From assembly GCA_966674685.1 (NCBI GenBank), contig CBKWJC010000019.1:1-64000 (forward strand): DNA of 64,000 nt, written 5' to 3'. This stretch comes from Thainema sp966674685 (GTDB taxonomy: Bacteria > Cyanobacteriota > Cyanobacteriia > Phormidesmidales > Phormidesmidaceae). The number at the start of each line of letters is the position of its first letter. Positions within the stretch are counted from its first letter, which is position 1. The notes below the pieces were generated by a model. The model had not been told where the DNA came from and did no database searches. It worked only from the letters and a program-made list of their open reading frames with translations. This document shows positions 1 through 9,204 of this stretch, piece after piece. The position numbers and the translations under genes were made by a program.

Positions 1-19
1 TGCGCCTTTTTTTTGTACA

Positions 20-58
20 CCCCCTCTTCCCCAACCCAAAACGGAAGGGGGGTTTTTT
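20..58 (+). terminator. Rho-independent terminator of a gene left of the window
   Basis: A 10-bp stem (bases 21-30 with 43-52, one G-U pair) with a 12-base loop is followed at once by six T residues at 53-58. This is the layout of an intrinsic terminator read on the plus strand. It would end a gene lying before the window and converging on the permease gene that stops at 127. Confidence 0.6.
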
Positions 59-126
59 CCCCCCTCGATTCTTCCCCAAAACTACTCTTTTAGGTTTATT
101 CATTGTAAACAGCAAACTGTAGCGAA

Positions 127-1992
127 CTATGCTTCAGCCTGGGTGCGATTTTTGGGAAATAGGTGCTTGAGTTGGATAGTGGCAAGAGCTGTGACCAGAG
201 TACCAACTGCGATCGCAACAATATATAGCCCCACATTTTGCACCGCATTGGGAATTGCCAGCACAAAGATGCCGCCATGAGGCGCGCGCAGCGTGCAGTT
301 GAACAGCATCGATAGTGCTCCCGTCACCGCTGATCCAGCAATGCAGGCGGGAATGATTCGCAGTGGATCATTGGCGGCAAAGGGAATTGCGCCTTCGGTG
401 ATAAAGGAAATTCCTAAAACTGAAGCGACTTTTCCGGCTTCCTGCTCGGCCTGGTTAAAATACTTCCGGGCCACAAAGGTAGCGAGAGCGAGTCCCAATG
501 GTGGCGTCATGCCTGCCGCCATCACTGCCGCCATTGGCGCGTAGATATTTGTTGCCAGCAGTCCTACGGCAAAAGTATACGCTGCTTTATTCACAGGTCC
601 ACCCATATCTACTGCCATCATTGCGCCCAGAATCAGACCCAGCAGAACTGCGTTCGTGCCGCTCAAGTCTTCTAGATAAGCTGTCATTCCGTCCATGATG
701 AATCGCACTGGTCCACCAAAGACATAGACCAGCAGCAGTCCAATCACCAGTGTTGTGAGCAAAGGAATGACTAGGACGGGCTTCAAGCCTTCAAAGTTAG
801 CTGGCAAATTGATCTTGTCGCGGACAAACTTAGCCACATAGCCCGCCAGGAAGCCCGAGAGAATGCCGCCCAAAAAGCCCATGCCGAGATTTGCAGCTAG
901 TAAACCACCAATCAGACCCGGTGCCAGACCAGGCCGATCGGCAATGGAAAAAGCGATGTAGCCGGACAGCACAGGCACAATCAGCGTGAAAGCAGCTTCT
1001 CCACCGATTTGCATCAGTGCGGCACCGAAGGTACCAGGTTCGGGTTCAATCCCAAAGACGAAAGACAGGGCAATGATCAAACCGCCCGCTACGATGACAG
1101 GCAGCATGTAGGATACCCCGGTCAGCAGGTGCTTGTACGGCCCAGAGCGCTTTTCCGACCGTTCAGCTTTAGCCCGCTGCACCTCGTCCATATAGCCCTG
1201 CCCGCCGCCCTGACTGCTGCCGAGTATAGGTGCATCCAGTGCATTAACGACAACTTCGCTGCCGCTGTGAATTGCTGCTTTAGTCGAGGTTTGATATACG
1301 GGCTTGCCGTTGAAGCGAGCCAAGTCTACGTGCGTATCTGCGGCAATGATGACCGCATCGGCGCGTGCAATCTCCTCGTCAGTGAGCTGGTTCTTTGCTC
1401 CCACTGACCCTTGCGTCTCGACTTTGATATCGTGGCCGAGCTTTGCGGCTCCTTGCTTCAGTGCCTCGGCGGCCATGAAGGTGTGGGCAATGCCTGTGGG
1501 GCAGGAGGTGATGCCGACAAAGAACCGTTGGGCTTCGGCAGGTGGAGCAGTTGTCTCAACGGTTGTTTTCGGGACAGCGTGAGTAGCCCTATCAGCTATT
1601 GGATCGGGAACCACTGCCCCTCTGGCTGCACCATTACCTGGCAGCGGATCGTAGGGATGGGGCGTAGTGGTGGCTAAGCTGGGCAGTTGCTTCACCAGTG
1701 CCACTGCGTTCTGAATCACCATTTCCGTATTGCGGATGGCTTCACTGGTCGAGACGGCGTAAACGGGCTTACCCACAAAGCGATCGCGGTTGAGGAACTG
1801 GTCAGCTCCCACAATCACCACGTCGGCCTGCTGAATGTCGTCGTCGCTGAGTTCTGTGATGACAGCGCCCGTTTGGGCTTCTACCTTGAGATCGTGACCC
1901 AGAGCAGCCGCCGTTTGCCGGAGGGCTTCTGCCGCCATCTGGGTATGGGCTTCGCCAGCGGTGCTGGCGGTAATGGCAACAATTTTAGTCAT
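127..1992 (-). CDS. fruA: PTS fructose permease, EIIB'-EIIB-EIIC
   Basis: Membrane component of a fructose phosphotransferase system, which takes up fructose and releases fructose 1-phosphate. From the ATG at 1992 it has 621 residues. Two EIIB domains come first. The N-terminal copy (about 1-100) reads TASTAGEAHT and lacks the phosphorylated cysteine. The second copy (about 155-255) reads TSCPTGIAHT, with the active cysteine near residue 164. The rest is a hydrophobic EIIC domain of about 350 residues with many membrane segments. This B'BC order is that of E. coli FruA. A longer reading from 2040 overlaps the kinase gene and only adds residues that do not look like an EIIB start, so 1992 is preferred. 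It is the last gene of a three-gene operon whose upstream members supply EI, HPr, EIIA and the matching kinase. The sugar is inferred from that context. Confidence 0.93.
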   Translation of the reverse strand: MTKIVAITASTAGEAHTQMAAEALRQTAAALGHDLKVEAQTGAVITELSDDDIQQADVVIVGADQFLNRDRFVGKPVYAVSTSEAIRNTEMVIQNAVALVKQLPSLATTTPHPYDPLPGNGAARGAVVPDPIADRATHAVPKTTVETTAPPAEAQRFFVGITSCPTGIAHTFMAAEALKQGAAKLGHDIKVETQGSVGAKNQLTDEEIARADAVIIAADTHVDLARFNGKPVYQTSTKAAIHSGSEVVVNALDAPILGSSQGGGQGYMDEVQRAKAERSEKRSGPYKHLLTGVSYMLPVIVAGGLIIALSFVFGIEPEPGTFGAALMQIGGEAAFTLIVPVLSGYIAFSIADRPGLAPGLIGGLLAANLGMGFLGGILSGFLAGYVAKFVRDKINLPANFEGLKPVLVIPLLTTLVIGLLLVYVFGGPVRFIMDGMTAYLEDLSGTNAVLLGLILGAMMAVDMGGPVNKAAYTFAVGLLATNIYAPMAAVMAAGMTPPLGLALATFVARKYFNQAEQEAGKVASVLGISFITEGAIPFAANDPLRIIPACIAGSAVTGALSMLFNCTLRAPHGGIFVLAIPNAVQNVGLYIVAIAVGTLVTALATIQLKHLFPKNRTQAEA

Positions 1993-2020
1993 GAGTTGTG
2001 ATGTAGTGAGTTTTGTAAAT

Positions 2021-2962
2021 CTAGGCAACGGAGCGAACAATAACGCGATCGCACATGTCCTGAATTGCCGTTAACGGCGGTAGGCGAGGCCCAATCTGGC
2101 TCAGTGCCCCCATTGAGCAAGCTGTAGCGAAAGCCGCACAGTCGGTCAGCGATTTGCCGCTCACCAGCCCTGATACAACACCCGCGACCATTGCATCACC
2201 CGCGCCCACTGTGCTTTTGACATCGATCGCTGGCGGTTGAGCATGAACAGCCTGGTCGCGATCGACAAATAGCGCTCCCTCGGCTCCCATCGAGACAACG
2301 ACATAGGGAATGCCCGACTGAATTAGCTCCCGCGCAGCGGCTACAATATCTAGCTGGCTTGAGAGAGAGACCCCTAGCAGCTCTTCTAGCTCTAGCTGAT
2401 TGGGCTTAATCAGATCGGGTTTAGCGGGTACACCACAGCGCAGCGCATCCCCACTGGTGTCTAGCACTACCCGTTTACCCAGCGCTTTTACAGAACCGAT
2501 CAGCAGGTCATAGATGTCATTTGATAAGCCGCCTGGAATGCTGCCCGAAAAGACGAACCAGTCGCACTGCTGAGTGAGAGCGTTGATCACGTCCTGAAGT
2601 AGCTGCACCTCTTCATCTCTAGGCTCTAGGCCGGGATAGTTGATGTCTGTTACTTGACCTTGGGCATCATCGACAATTTTGATGTTGATGCGAGTTTCAC
2701 CCGGAATCCGGACAAAGTGATCGGCAATGCCTTTTTGCTCAAACAGTTGGTGGAATAGAACAAGATTCGCTTGGCCCAAAAAGCCGCTGACGCTGACCGC
2801 ATGACCGATATCAGCGAGAAAGGACGCGACATTGACGCCTTTTCCGCCCGCATCATCCTGCTTCCAGCTTACCCGGTTGACGGCATTGGCTTGAAAGTTA
2901 GGGATGGCAACGGTTTGGTCGATGGCAGGATTGAGGGTGATGGTAGCAATTCGCTGATTCAT
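2021..2962 (-). CDS. fruK: 1-phosphofructokinase
   Basis: PfkB-family sugar kinase of 313 residues that phosphorylates fructose 1-phosphate to fructose 1,6-bisphosphate in the cytoplasm. The N terminus reads ITLNPAIDQTV, typical of FruK and tagatose-6-phosphate kinases. The two glycine signature GGKGVNVA follows. The C-terminal catalytic motif TVGAGDAMVAG carries the catalytic aspartate. The ATG at 2962 is chosen because it overlaps the upstream stop as ATGA, which suggests translational coupling to the EI fusion gene; an in-frame start further upstream at 2992 would lie inside that gene. Its place between the EI/HPr/EIIA fusion and the permease supports fructose 1-phosphate over tagatose 6-phosphate as substrate. 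Confidence 0.93.
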   Translation of the reverse strand: MNQRIATITLNPAIDQTVAIPNFQANAVNRVSWKQDDAGGKGVNVASFLADIGHAVSVSGFLGQANLVLFHQLFEQKGIADHFVRIPGETRINIKIVDDAQGQVTDINYPGLEPRDEEVQLLQDVINALTQQCDWFVFSGSIPGGLSNDIYDLLIGSVKALGKRVVLDTSGDALRCGVPAKPDLIKPNQLELEELLGVSLSSQLDIVAAARELIQSGIPYVVVSMGAEGALFVDRDQAVHAQPPAIDVKSTVGAGDAMVAGVVSGLVSGKSLTDCAAFATACSMGALSQIGPRLPPLTAIQDMCDRVIVRSVA

Positions 2963-5439
2963 AGATCTCGCACCTCCGCTGCCGTCCGGCAAGCTAAGGC
3001 TTTCTTCGCTAGGCGCTGCATTTGCTTCATAGATGTGCCCCGCAGCTTGGCCTTAATCTTAGGAATGCTAGGGATATCCATACTCAGCTCCTTTACGCCT
3101 AGTCCAGCCAGGATCAGCGCCCCCAGCGGATCGCCAGCCAAACCGCCACACACGCCGACCCACTTGCTCGCATCGGTCGCGGCTTGCACCGTTTGCCGAA
3201 TCGCTCGCAGCACGGCTGGATGCAGCGCATCAGCCTGTTTGGCCAGCGTGGGATGCCCCCGATCCATTGCCAGCAAGTACTGAGTCAGGTCATTGGTGCC
3301 GACCGAGAAGAAGTCTACCTCCTGGGCAAATTCTGCCGCCATTAGTACGGCAGTCGGCACTTCCACCATCATGCCGATCTCAACCGGAGGAGCATTGAGC
3401 TGCGATCGCACCGACTCCAACACCGTTTTAGCTGCCCGGATATCCTCCAGCGTCGCAATCATCGGGAACATGATGCGGATATAGCCACCTGCGGCGGCTC
3501 GCAGGATGGCCCGTAGCTGCGTTTCAAACAGGTCGGTACGCTCCAGGCAGAGCCGTACTCCTCGAATGCCCAGGAAGGGGTTTTCCTCCGCAGGCTGATT
3601 CAGGTACGGCACATGCTTATCACCACCGATATCCAGCGTCCGCACAATCAGCGGCAGACCATTCAGCGCCTGAGTCATCTGGCCCAGCGCATCGTACTGC
3701 TCGGTTTCACTAGGCGGATTGGAGCGGTTGAGGAACAAGAACTCGGTTCGCAGCAGACCAACCCCCTCACCACCCGCCTGAACCGCCTGAGCCGCTTCAG
3801 CAGGGTTACCAATGTTAGCAACGACTTCGATCCGATATCCATCTGTCGTGATGGCGGGCTGGAAGCGAGTTTGCTGCTCCACGTCCCGCAGCTTGGCTCG
3901 TTCAGCTTCAGCCTGCCGCGCCTGCTCCAGATCCGCTTCGGTGGGCTGAGGGTAAAGACTGCCGCCATCACCGTCTAGAATGGCGGTTTGTCCGGTCGGT
4001 AAGTCTAAAATTAAGCGGCCTGCCCCAGCTACCGCTGGAATATTCAGCGATCGCGCAATGATTGCCGTATGGGAAGTGGCACCTCCGGCAGCGGTGCAGA
4101 AGCCGCGAATCTTCTCAGGATCGAGTCCCGCCGTGTCGGATGGCGTTAGATCATCGGCCAGTAAAATGACTGGATAATCCGGTAGCTCTAGCCCTGCATC
4201 ATCTGACGCCACTAGCCGCGACAGCACCCGCTGTCCTACATCTCTGACATCAGCCGCACGACCTGACAATACCGGATCGGCCAGCGCTTCCAGTTCCTTG
4301 GCGCGCGTCTCAATTGCCTGCTGCCACGCCCAAGCTGCACTGTGATTGGGCGGAATTTGGTCAATCGCATTCTGTCGTAGTTCCGGGTCAGCTAGAAACT
4401 CCTGATGAGCCTGGAAGATGGCCGCCTTTGCTTTACCCGAACGGGCTTTAACGGCAGTGTAGAGTTCCGCTAAATCCGATTCAGCATTGGCAATTGCCGC
4501 TTTCAAACTGGCAATCTCGGCCTCCGCATCCTCTGCTGTTTCCGCAAACTCTAGTTCGACTCGGTGAAAACGGTAGAGAGGTGCGATCGCAAGTCCCGGT
4601 GAAGCCGCTACGCCGTTAATTGCCTGACTTTCCAGCTCTAGGGCAGGCAGTTCAATGAGCAGTTCAGGAGCCGCTTCTTCCTCTTCTTCCAGCCCTTCCT
4701 CCACTGCTTCCTGTAGTGCGGCCAGCGCTTGAGCCGCATCATCCCCTTTAGCCATCACCCGCACGATGCCATCTCTACCGACGCCCAGCTTCAGCAGCGA
4801 CATTAAACTTTTCCCGTTGGCCACCTGATCACCGTAACGGACGCGCACTTCCGCCTCAAAGGATTTTGCTAAATCGGCAAAGACTGTTGCTGGACGAGCA
4901 TGGAGTCCTGTCGGTGCATCAATTTTGAGATCAACATACTGATCAAACTGATCAAGTTCGGCTGCGTCGGGTTGGTTACTATTAGCCGCGACTCCAGGCT
5001 GCGATCGCGACTCTGCTCCAGTTAATCGATCGACAATCACCTGAGGATCATCAGTTGCCACCAGTTGATCAACGGCAGCCGGATCATCCAATACGTGGGT
5101 CAAATTCGTCAAAATTTGTAAATGCTCGTCTGATTTGGCGGCAATACCAACCACCAACCGCACCATTTCGCCCGGATTCCATTTCACTCCATCGGGTAAC
5201 TGCAACACGGAAATGCCCGTATTTAGAATCATGTCCCGGTTTTGGGGTTGACCGTGGGGAATGGCGATACTGTTACCCAGATAGGTATTGGCCTGTTTCT
5301 CGCGCGCCAGCATACTTTTCACATAGCCTGGTTGAATATGGTCGTTTTCAACTAAAAGCTGACCCGCTTGACGAATGGCATCGTCCTTATTTTTTGCGAT
5401 CGCTTTCAGGCGAATATTGGTTGACTTTAAATTGACCAT
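2959..5439 (-). CDS. PTS multiphosphoryl protein EIIA-HPr-EI
   Basis: Fused phosphate relay of 826 residues that carries phosphate from phosphoenolpyruvate to the permease. Residues about 1-145 are an EIIA domain of the fructose/mannitol class with its active histidine at 62 (AIPHG). Residues about 168-250 are HPr, with the active histidine at 180 (GLHARPA) and a regulatory-serine-like region NGKSLMSLL. From about residue 273 onward lies a full enzyme I, with the phosphohistidine at 457 (GGATSHTAII) and the PEP-binding C-terminal barrel ending in a GVCGG motif. A run of glutamates near 250-256 forms the HPr-EI linker. All three catalytic histidines are present, so the operon needs no general PTS proteins from elsewhere. 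It starts at an ATG at 5439 and is the first gene of the operon. FPr-like fusions of this kind are known in proteobacteria and actinobacteria. Confidence 0.93.
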   Translation of the reverse strand: MVNLKSTNIRLKAIAKNKDDAIRQAGQLLVENDHIQPGYVKSMLAREKQANTYLGNSIAIPHGQPQNRDMILNTGISVLQLPDGVKWNPGEMVRLVVGIAAKSDEHLQILTNLTHVLDDPAAVDQLVATDDPQVIVDRLTGAESRSQPGVAANSNQPDAAELDQFDQYVDLKIDAPTGLHARPATVFADLAKSFEAEVRVRYGDQVANGKSLMSLLKLGVGRDGIVRVMAKGDDAAQALAALQEAVEEGLEEEEEAAPELLIELPALELESQAINGVAASPGLAIAPLYRFHRVELEFAETAEDAEAEIASLKAAIANAESDLAELYTAVKARSGKAKAAIFQAHQEFLADPELRQNAIDQIPPNHSAAWAWQQAIETRAKELEALADPVLSGRAADVRDVGQRVLSRLVASDDAGLELPDYPVILLADDLTPSDTAGLDPEKIRGFCTAAGGATSHTAIIARSLNIPAVAGAGRLILDLPTGQTAILDGDGGSLYPQPTEADLEQARQAEAERAKLRDVEQQTRFQPAITTDGYRIEVVANIGNPAEAAQAVQAGGEGVGLLRTEFLFLNRSNPPSETEQYDALGQMTQALNGLPLIVRTLDIGGDKHVPYLNQPAEENPFLGIRGVRLCLERTDLFETQLRAILRAAAGGYIRIMFPMIATLEDIRAAKTVLESVRSQLNAPPVEIGMMVEVPTAVLMAAEFAQEVDFFSVGTNDLTQYLLAMDRGHPTLAKQADALHPAVLRAIRQTVQAATDASKWVGVCGGLAGDPLGALILAGLGVKELSMDIPSIPKIKAKLRGTSMKQMQRLAKKALACRTAAEVRDL

Positions 5440-5622
5440 GTAAACTTCTCTCGCTGCGGTGAAAATTAAATAGTTTTATTCAGTAGGTTGGCTAACAAGT
5501 GGCACATATAAATAAATGTATCTCTAAAAATCGAGAGAGCCTCCCTCCGAGACACACTCGGTTTTTTGAATGCCTTTATTGAAGCCAATCTACTGATCTT
5601 GCATCATTCAAAATGGAAACTA

Positions 5623-5670
5623 GAAGAGGTAATACTGCCCGCGATGTGGCGGCAGCATCACCCTTTTGGG
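5623..5670. repeat. Hairpin mini-element, family D copy 1
   Basis: An imperfect hairpin starting GAAGAGGTAATACTGCC and ending GGCAGCATCACCCTTTT. It shares both ends and the GC-rich loop with the element at 24651-24700, and more loosely with 15046-15126. The arms differ between copies but stay complementary or nearly so. That pattern fits a dispersed hairpin element better than chance. Confidence 0.55.
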
Positions 5671-6105
5671 TTTTACATCTATTGATATGCAGCTACTTAA
5701 CTCTAATGTTTTAGAACGTTTATCCTTAATTTCTCAACTCCCGAAAGAGAGATAGGGTAAGCAATTCGCTGATATGTACCCAAATATTCACCGTGAATTC
5801 TATCAGCAAATATCCGGATCTGAGTCAGCAATAATTTGAAACAGAAAATAGCCTGAAACCCCCTGATTCCCGGCATCCAAGCTGTGCTTAGCCCTAAACT
5901 GAGGCTACACCTTCATTTTTAAGAAACAGCGCAAACAATGAGTCAATCGTTATCTTTTCTTTGAAATTATTTAAAGAAAATTATTGTAAATTAAAGTGAC
6001 GTTTTGAGAAACGGGATTATGCCTGCTGTGCTCGATTACCGACATAGCAGCGAAAAGATTTAAGTCGTAACCATATACTGACGTGGGATGTAAATAGGTT
6101 GGCAT

Positions 6106-6174
6106 AAATGTCTATCTAAAAAACCGGGGGAGCGCCTCTGCGGGGCGCTCCCCCGGTTTTTTAGATAGACATTT
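6106..6174. repeat. Perfect 31-bp inverted repeat
   Basis: Two perfectly complementary 31-base arms (6106-6136 and 6144-6174) flank a 7-base loop. The inner part of the stem is GC-only (ccgggggagcgcc) and the outer part is AT-rich. It stands between divergent genes, so it is not a terminator of either. A recent mini-element is the simplest reading; no second copy with the same sequence was seen in the window. Confidence 0.8.
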
Positions 6175-6364
6175 TATTTGTATGTAGCTACTTATTAGCG
6201 CTAGCACAACACATCAAAGCGGGGTGAAGCAGCGCGCTAATATCGTTTCCCTTGACTGGAATTCTATAGGGATGTCAGATCACTAGAAAATTCCAATCCA
6301 TGTCCGGGAATACTCAAGATAAGCGTGAATTCTTCAGTATGTGACGCAACGGCTATCTTGCACC

Positions 6365-7012
6365 ATGTATGAACTGACCCTGACCCAAATCAACGTTCAA
6401 GGAGCATTGGCTGAAACCTACCGCTGTAGCCTGCACCAGATTACTGACGTGATTCGCATTGGCCGCGACCCGCAGCACTGCGACCTTGTACTACGAGAAC
6501 CAACGGTGTCTAGAATTCACGTTGAGCTTTTCTTCAAACCCAACTGGCAGCAGTTTTACGTGCGTAATCTCCAGCCCCAAAATCCACCCTTGGTCAATGG
6601 CGGTTTGCTCATCGAAGGTGAGGCTGCTATCAGCCTAGACAGCGTCATTCAGCTCGGACAGCTAGAGCTGAAATTGACCCGCATTCAACTGGTTAGCTTG
6701 GCCGGATCAGCAAACCAGCTAAGTCAACCGCTGCGTCAGCAATCTAGCGTTGGTGGGACAACAGGGCTACCTCCGCAGTTTTGGGGGCTTGGTCAAGAGA
6801 CCAAGGAGGCTGCGATCTTCGCCCAGACGGCAAAGCCGAACGCATCTCCACCTCCACTCTCTTCTACTTCAAATTCATCATCTCACTACGGCTTAGAATG
6901 TCCCAAATGCCAAAGTGTTCATCCGCTGGGATTAAGAAATTCTGCATGTCCTGGCTGCGGGCATTTTTTAGCGGATGCAGAAAGTATTCTGGTTATGGCA
7001 AGCTCTCGATAG
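6365..7012 (+). CDS. FHA-domain protein with C-terminal zinc ribbon
   Basis: Cytoplasmic protein of about 215 residues. The N-terminal two fifths form a forkhead-associated domain, with the phosphothreonine-binding signature IRIGRDPQHCDLVL, then SRIHVEL and a terminal NGG. FHA domains bind phosphothreonine peptides. A serine- and proline-rich linker follows. The C terminus has two CxxC pairs (CPKC and CPGC) that should bind one zinc. The ATG at 6365 is chosen; a GTG at 6341 in the same frame would add eight residues with no family support. The next gene starts 11 bases after the stop and also begins with an FHA domain, so the two are probably co-transcribed. The binding partner is unknown. 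Confidence 0.8.
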   Translation: MYELTLTQINVQGALAETYRCSLHQITDVIRIGRDPQHCDLVLREPTVSRIHVELFFKPNWQQFYVRNLQPQNPPLVNGGLLIEGEAAISLDSVIQLGQLELKLTRIQLVSLAGSANQLSQPLRQQSSVGGTTGLPPQFWGLGQETKEAAIFAQTAKPNASPPPLSSTSNSSSHYGLECPKCQSVHPLGLRNSACPGCGHFLADAESILVMASSR

Positions 7013-7023
7013 TGTGATGCTCC

Positions 7024-9204
7024 ATGAATGAGCATGAATTCCCTGGTCAACCCCATTGCCAGCTCAGTTGGTACGACCCCTTTACCCGTCAGCTTCACGC
7101 ACCAAAGCTATATCCACCGATCGCCTTTGGTCGCATTTTTCAAGCCATGCCGTCACAGCATCAGGGGCAATCTGTCGCGTGCATGGTGCTAAACGATGAT
7201 CAGGTATCTCGCTATCATGCCCTCATCACCTGGGATCAAGGCAATTGGCTGGTAACCGATCAGAATAGCGCCAACGGCCTGTGGGTGAACGGTGAGCGGT
7301 GTTCTCAAGCGAATATTACTGCTGGCCACATGATACAAATTGGCCATCATCAGATTGAGATTGTTTCACTCTACCCCATTCCACTCCACCCCCCCTCAAC
7401 CAGTCAGCCCCTAACTCAACCCCCATCCCTCAGCGCCGATACACCGACTATTGAACCTCCTGACTATGCCACCGATCTAGCTACTCACTCCACTCCAGAG
7501 CAGGCTACCCGACTTCCCGAAAGACAGGATTCGCGCCTTACTCCGCATGCTTTACCTCCCCAGCTTCGCGATACCGTCATCCCTTTTGATCCCAGCACTG
7601 GTCTACCCCAGCGAGACCGCCGATCTGTTACAGGCAGCGGCTTTCCGCCCGATAGCTTTTTGAAGGCAGAATATGTGTCGCTAGCAGACCTCCAGCAAAC
7701 GGGTTGGTTTGACTCGGCTACAGATCACGTCGTCTATGCTGCGCTGGGAGCTGGATTGGGCAGCTATAGTTGGGTGGATTATCTCCGCATTTTTGGTGTT
7801 GCAGCGGCAGATATTGTCGCTATTGGTACTCAAGAACAGCCCTACGGCAAGTATAAACAGCTTTGCCTCAACTCCCAAATCCCGCTGCATGAGCGATTGC
7901 GCTCCAACTCAGACTCTTGCCCGGATAATATCTGGGGCTGGCCTAGCTATGCTCTACGGGAGGCGTGGCGTGATGCGTATAACGGTCGGCTCGATCGGGC
8001 GCTGCGCTATCTGTGGCAGGTGTTTGCGGAACCGACGCTGGCGGAAACCTACACACCTCGATCCGGCAACGTTTTTGCCTCCATTGATCGAGAGGCAGCC
8101 CGGATTGGCTGGCCTGACATCTATCGCTACGGCAGCATTCGCGCCATTCGTAAGACGGACGATGGTCGCTATGCGATCGCATATTCCCAGGGTCGAGGCC
8201 ACTATCGGTTTCTGGTTGCTAAGTACGTGCATCTAGCCACGGGCTATCCAGCGATTCGCTTTTTGCCGCATTTGCAGGACTACCGCGATCGCACTCAGGA
8301 TCTACGGTCAGTCGTCAACGCCTATGAAGCACATGATCACGTTTATGAGCAGTTAGCGGCTCAGGGTGGCACAGTGCTGCTTCAGGGTCGGGGCATTGTC
8401 GCCTCGCGAATTTTGCAGCGAATTAACGAGGTGCGGCGCACTAGTGGGCAATCAGTAGACGTCATCCATTTAATGCGATCGCAGCTTAGTGCCAAAGACG
8501 GCCATCGCTACGGCTGGGCACGGCGACAAGTCAAGCACCACTGGGAGTTTCAGCCGTTCAACTGGCCAAAAGCCTGCTGGGGCGGCGATCTGCGCGACAC
8601 TCTAGAGCAGGCAGACTATAAAGCGCGATCGCAACTGCTGCGAAACTGGGGCGGCACCACGACAGCCGATCGGCAGGACTGGCAGCGGATTGTGCGGCAG
8701 GGACTACGGCATAAGTGGTACCAAATTCGATTCGGCACGGTGGAGCAGGTCATACAGGCTGATCAACGCTTGCAAATTGCCTACAGTGAACACGCAGCAG
8801 GCGTTTCCAAAGGTGTGGCGATTTGTACGGCTGATTTTATTATTGACGCGACTGGGCTGGATGCCGCCGTCACCGAAAGCCCGCTGCTGGAGGACTTGGT
8901 GCAGCGCTATCAGTTGCCGCTACTGGATAATGGGCGCTTCGTTGTTTCCAATGAGTTTGAACTGGTTAATATGCGCTCCACGCCCGATGCCGCCAGCAGT
9001 CCCACCGCCGGACGCATGTATGCCGCAGGGGTGATTACGCTGGGCGGCCCCTATGCAGCCGTCGATAGCTTTCTGGGACTCCAGTATGCGGCTTTACGTT
9101 CCGTGGATGATTTAGTTGCGATCGCAGCTCCGGGACTGCGGCATCTCGACGGCTGGAGTTCGTTTGCCCAGTGGCTTAAGTGGACGAGGAAACAAGCACC
9201 ATGA
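7024..9204 (+). CDS. FHA domain fused to FAD/NAD(P)-binding oxidoreductase-like domain
   Basis: Protein of 726 residues with two parts. Residues about 30-115 are an FHA domain (VSRYHALITWD, then NSANGLWVNG). A proline-rich linker of about 90 residues follows. From about residue 235 the protein looks like a flavin-dependent oxidoreductase or monooxygenase: a glycine-rich Rossmann turn GAGLGSYSW, the ATG-type motif HLATGYPAIRF, a second dinucleotide-type turn LLQGRGIVASRIL, then DATGLDA and a late AGVITLGGPYAAVDSF. The substrate is not evident. The first turn departs from GxGxxG, so cofactor binding is inferred from the overall pattern. The stop overlaps the start of the next gene as ATGA. Fusion of an FHA domain to such an enzyme suggests docking to phosphorylated proteins. 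Confidence 0.75.
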   Translation: MNEHEFPGQPHCQLSWYDPFTRQLHAPKLYPPIAFGRIFQAMPSQHQGQSVACMVLNDDQVSRYHALITWDQGNWLVTDQNSANGLWVNGERCSQANITAGHMIQIGHHQIEIVSLYPIPLHPPSTSQPLTQPPSLSADTPTIEPPDYATDLATHSTPEQATRLPERQDSRLTPHALPPQLRDTVIPFDPSTGLPQRDRRSVTGSGFPPDSFLKAEYVSLADLQQTGWFDSATDHVVYAALGAGLGSYSWVDYLRIFGVAAADIVAIGTQEQPYGKYKQLCLNSQIPLHERLRSNSDSCPDNIWGWPSYALREAWRDAYNGRLDRALRYLWQVFAEPTLAETYTPRSGNVFASIDREAARIGWPDIYRYGSIRAIRKTDDGRYAIAYSQGRGHYRFLVAKYVHLATGYPAIRFLPHLQDYRDRTQDLRSVVNAYEAHDHVYEQLAAQGGTVLLQGRGIVASRILQRINEVRRTSGQSVDVIHLMRSQLSAKDGHRYGWARRQVKHHWEFQPFNWPKACWGGDLRDTLEQADYKARSQLLRNWGGTTTADRQDWQRIVRQGLRHKWYQIRFGTVEQVIQADQRLQIAYSEHAAGVSKGVAICTADFIIDATGLDAAVTESPLLEDLVQRYQLPLLDNGRFVVSNEFELVNMRSTPDAASSPTAGRMYAAGVITLGGPYAAVDSFLGLQYAALRSVDDLVAIAAPGLRHLDGWSSFAQWLKWTRKQAP

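Larger units (their letters stand above)
5440..6364. other. Intergenic region between divergent PTS and FHA operons
   Basis: About 925 bases with no convincing coding sequence on either strand. The region is AT-rich and holds two hairpin elements, annotated separately at 5623-5670 and 6106-6174. It must contain the promoters of both flanking operons, but no -10/-35 pair or operator is clear enough to place. No fructose repressor gene is adjacent. Confidence 0.6.

Noticed and set aside
1009..1407. Open frames on the plus strand opposite the fructose permease
   Set aside because: They mirror a clearly coding minus-strand gene, lack family features and ribosome sites, and vanish under the permease's codon pattern.
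5547..5567. CCGAG-ACACA-CTCGG hairpin followed by a T-run, plus strand
   Set aside because: It looks like a small terminator, but no plus-strand gene ends nearby; a five-base stem in AT-rich DNA is weak.
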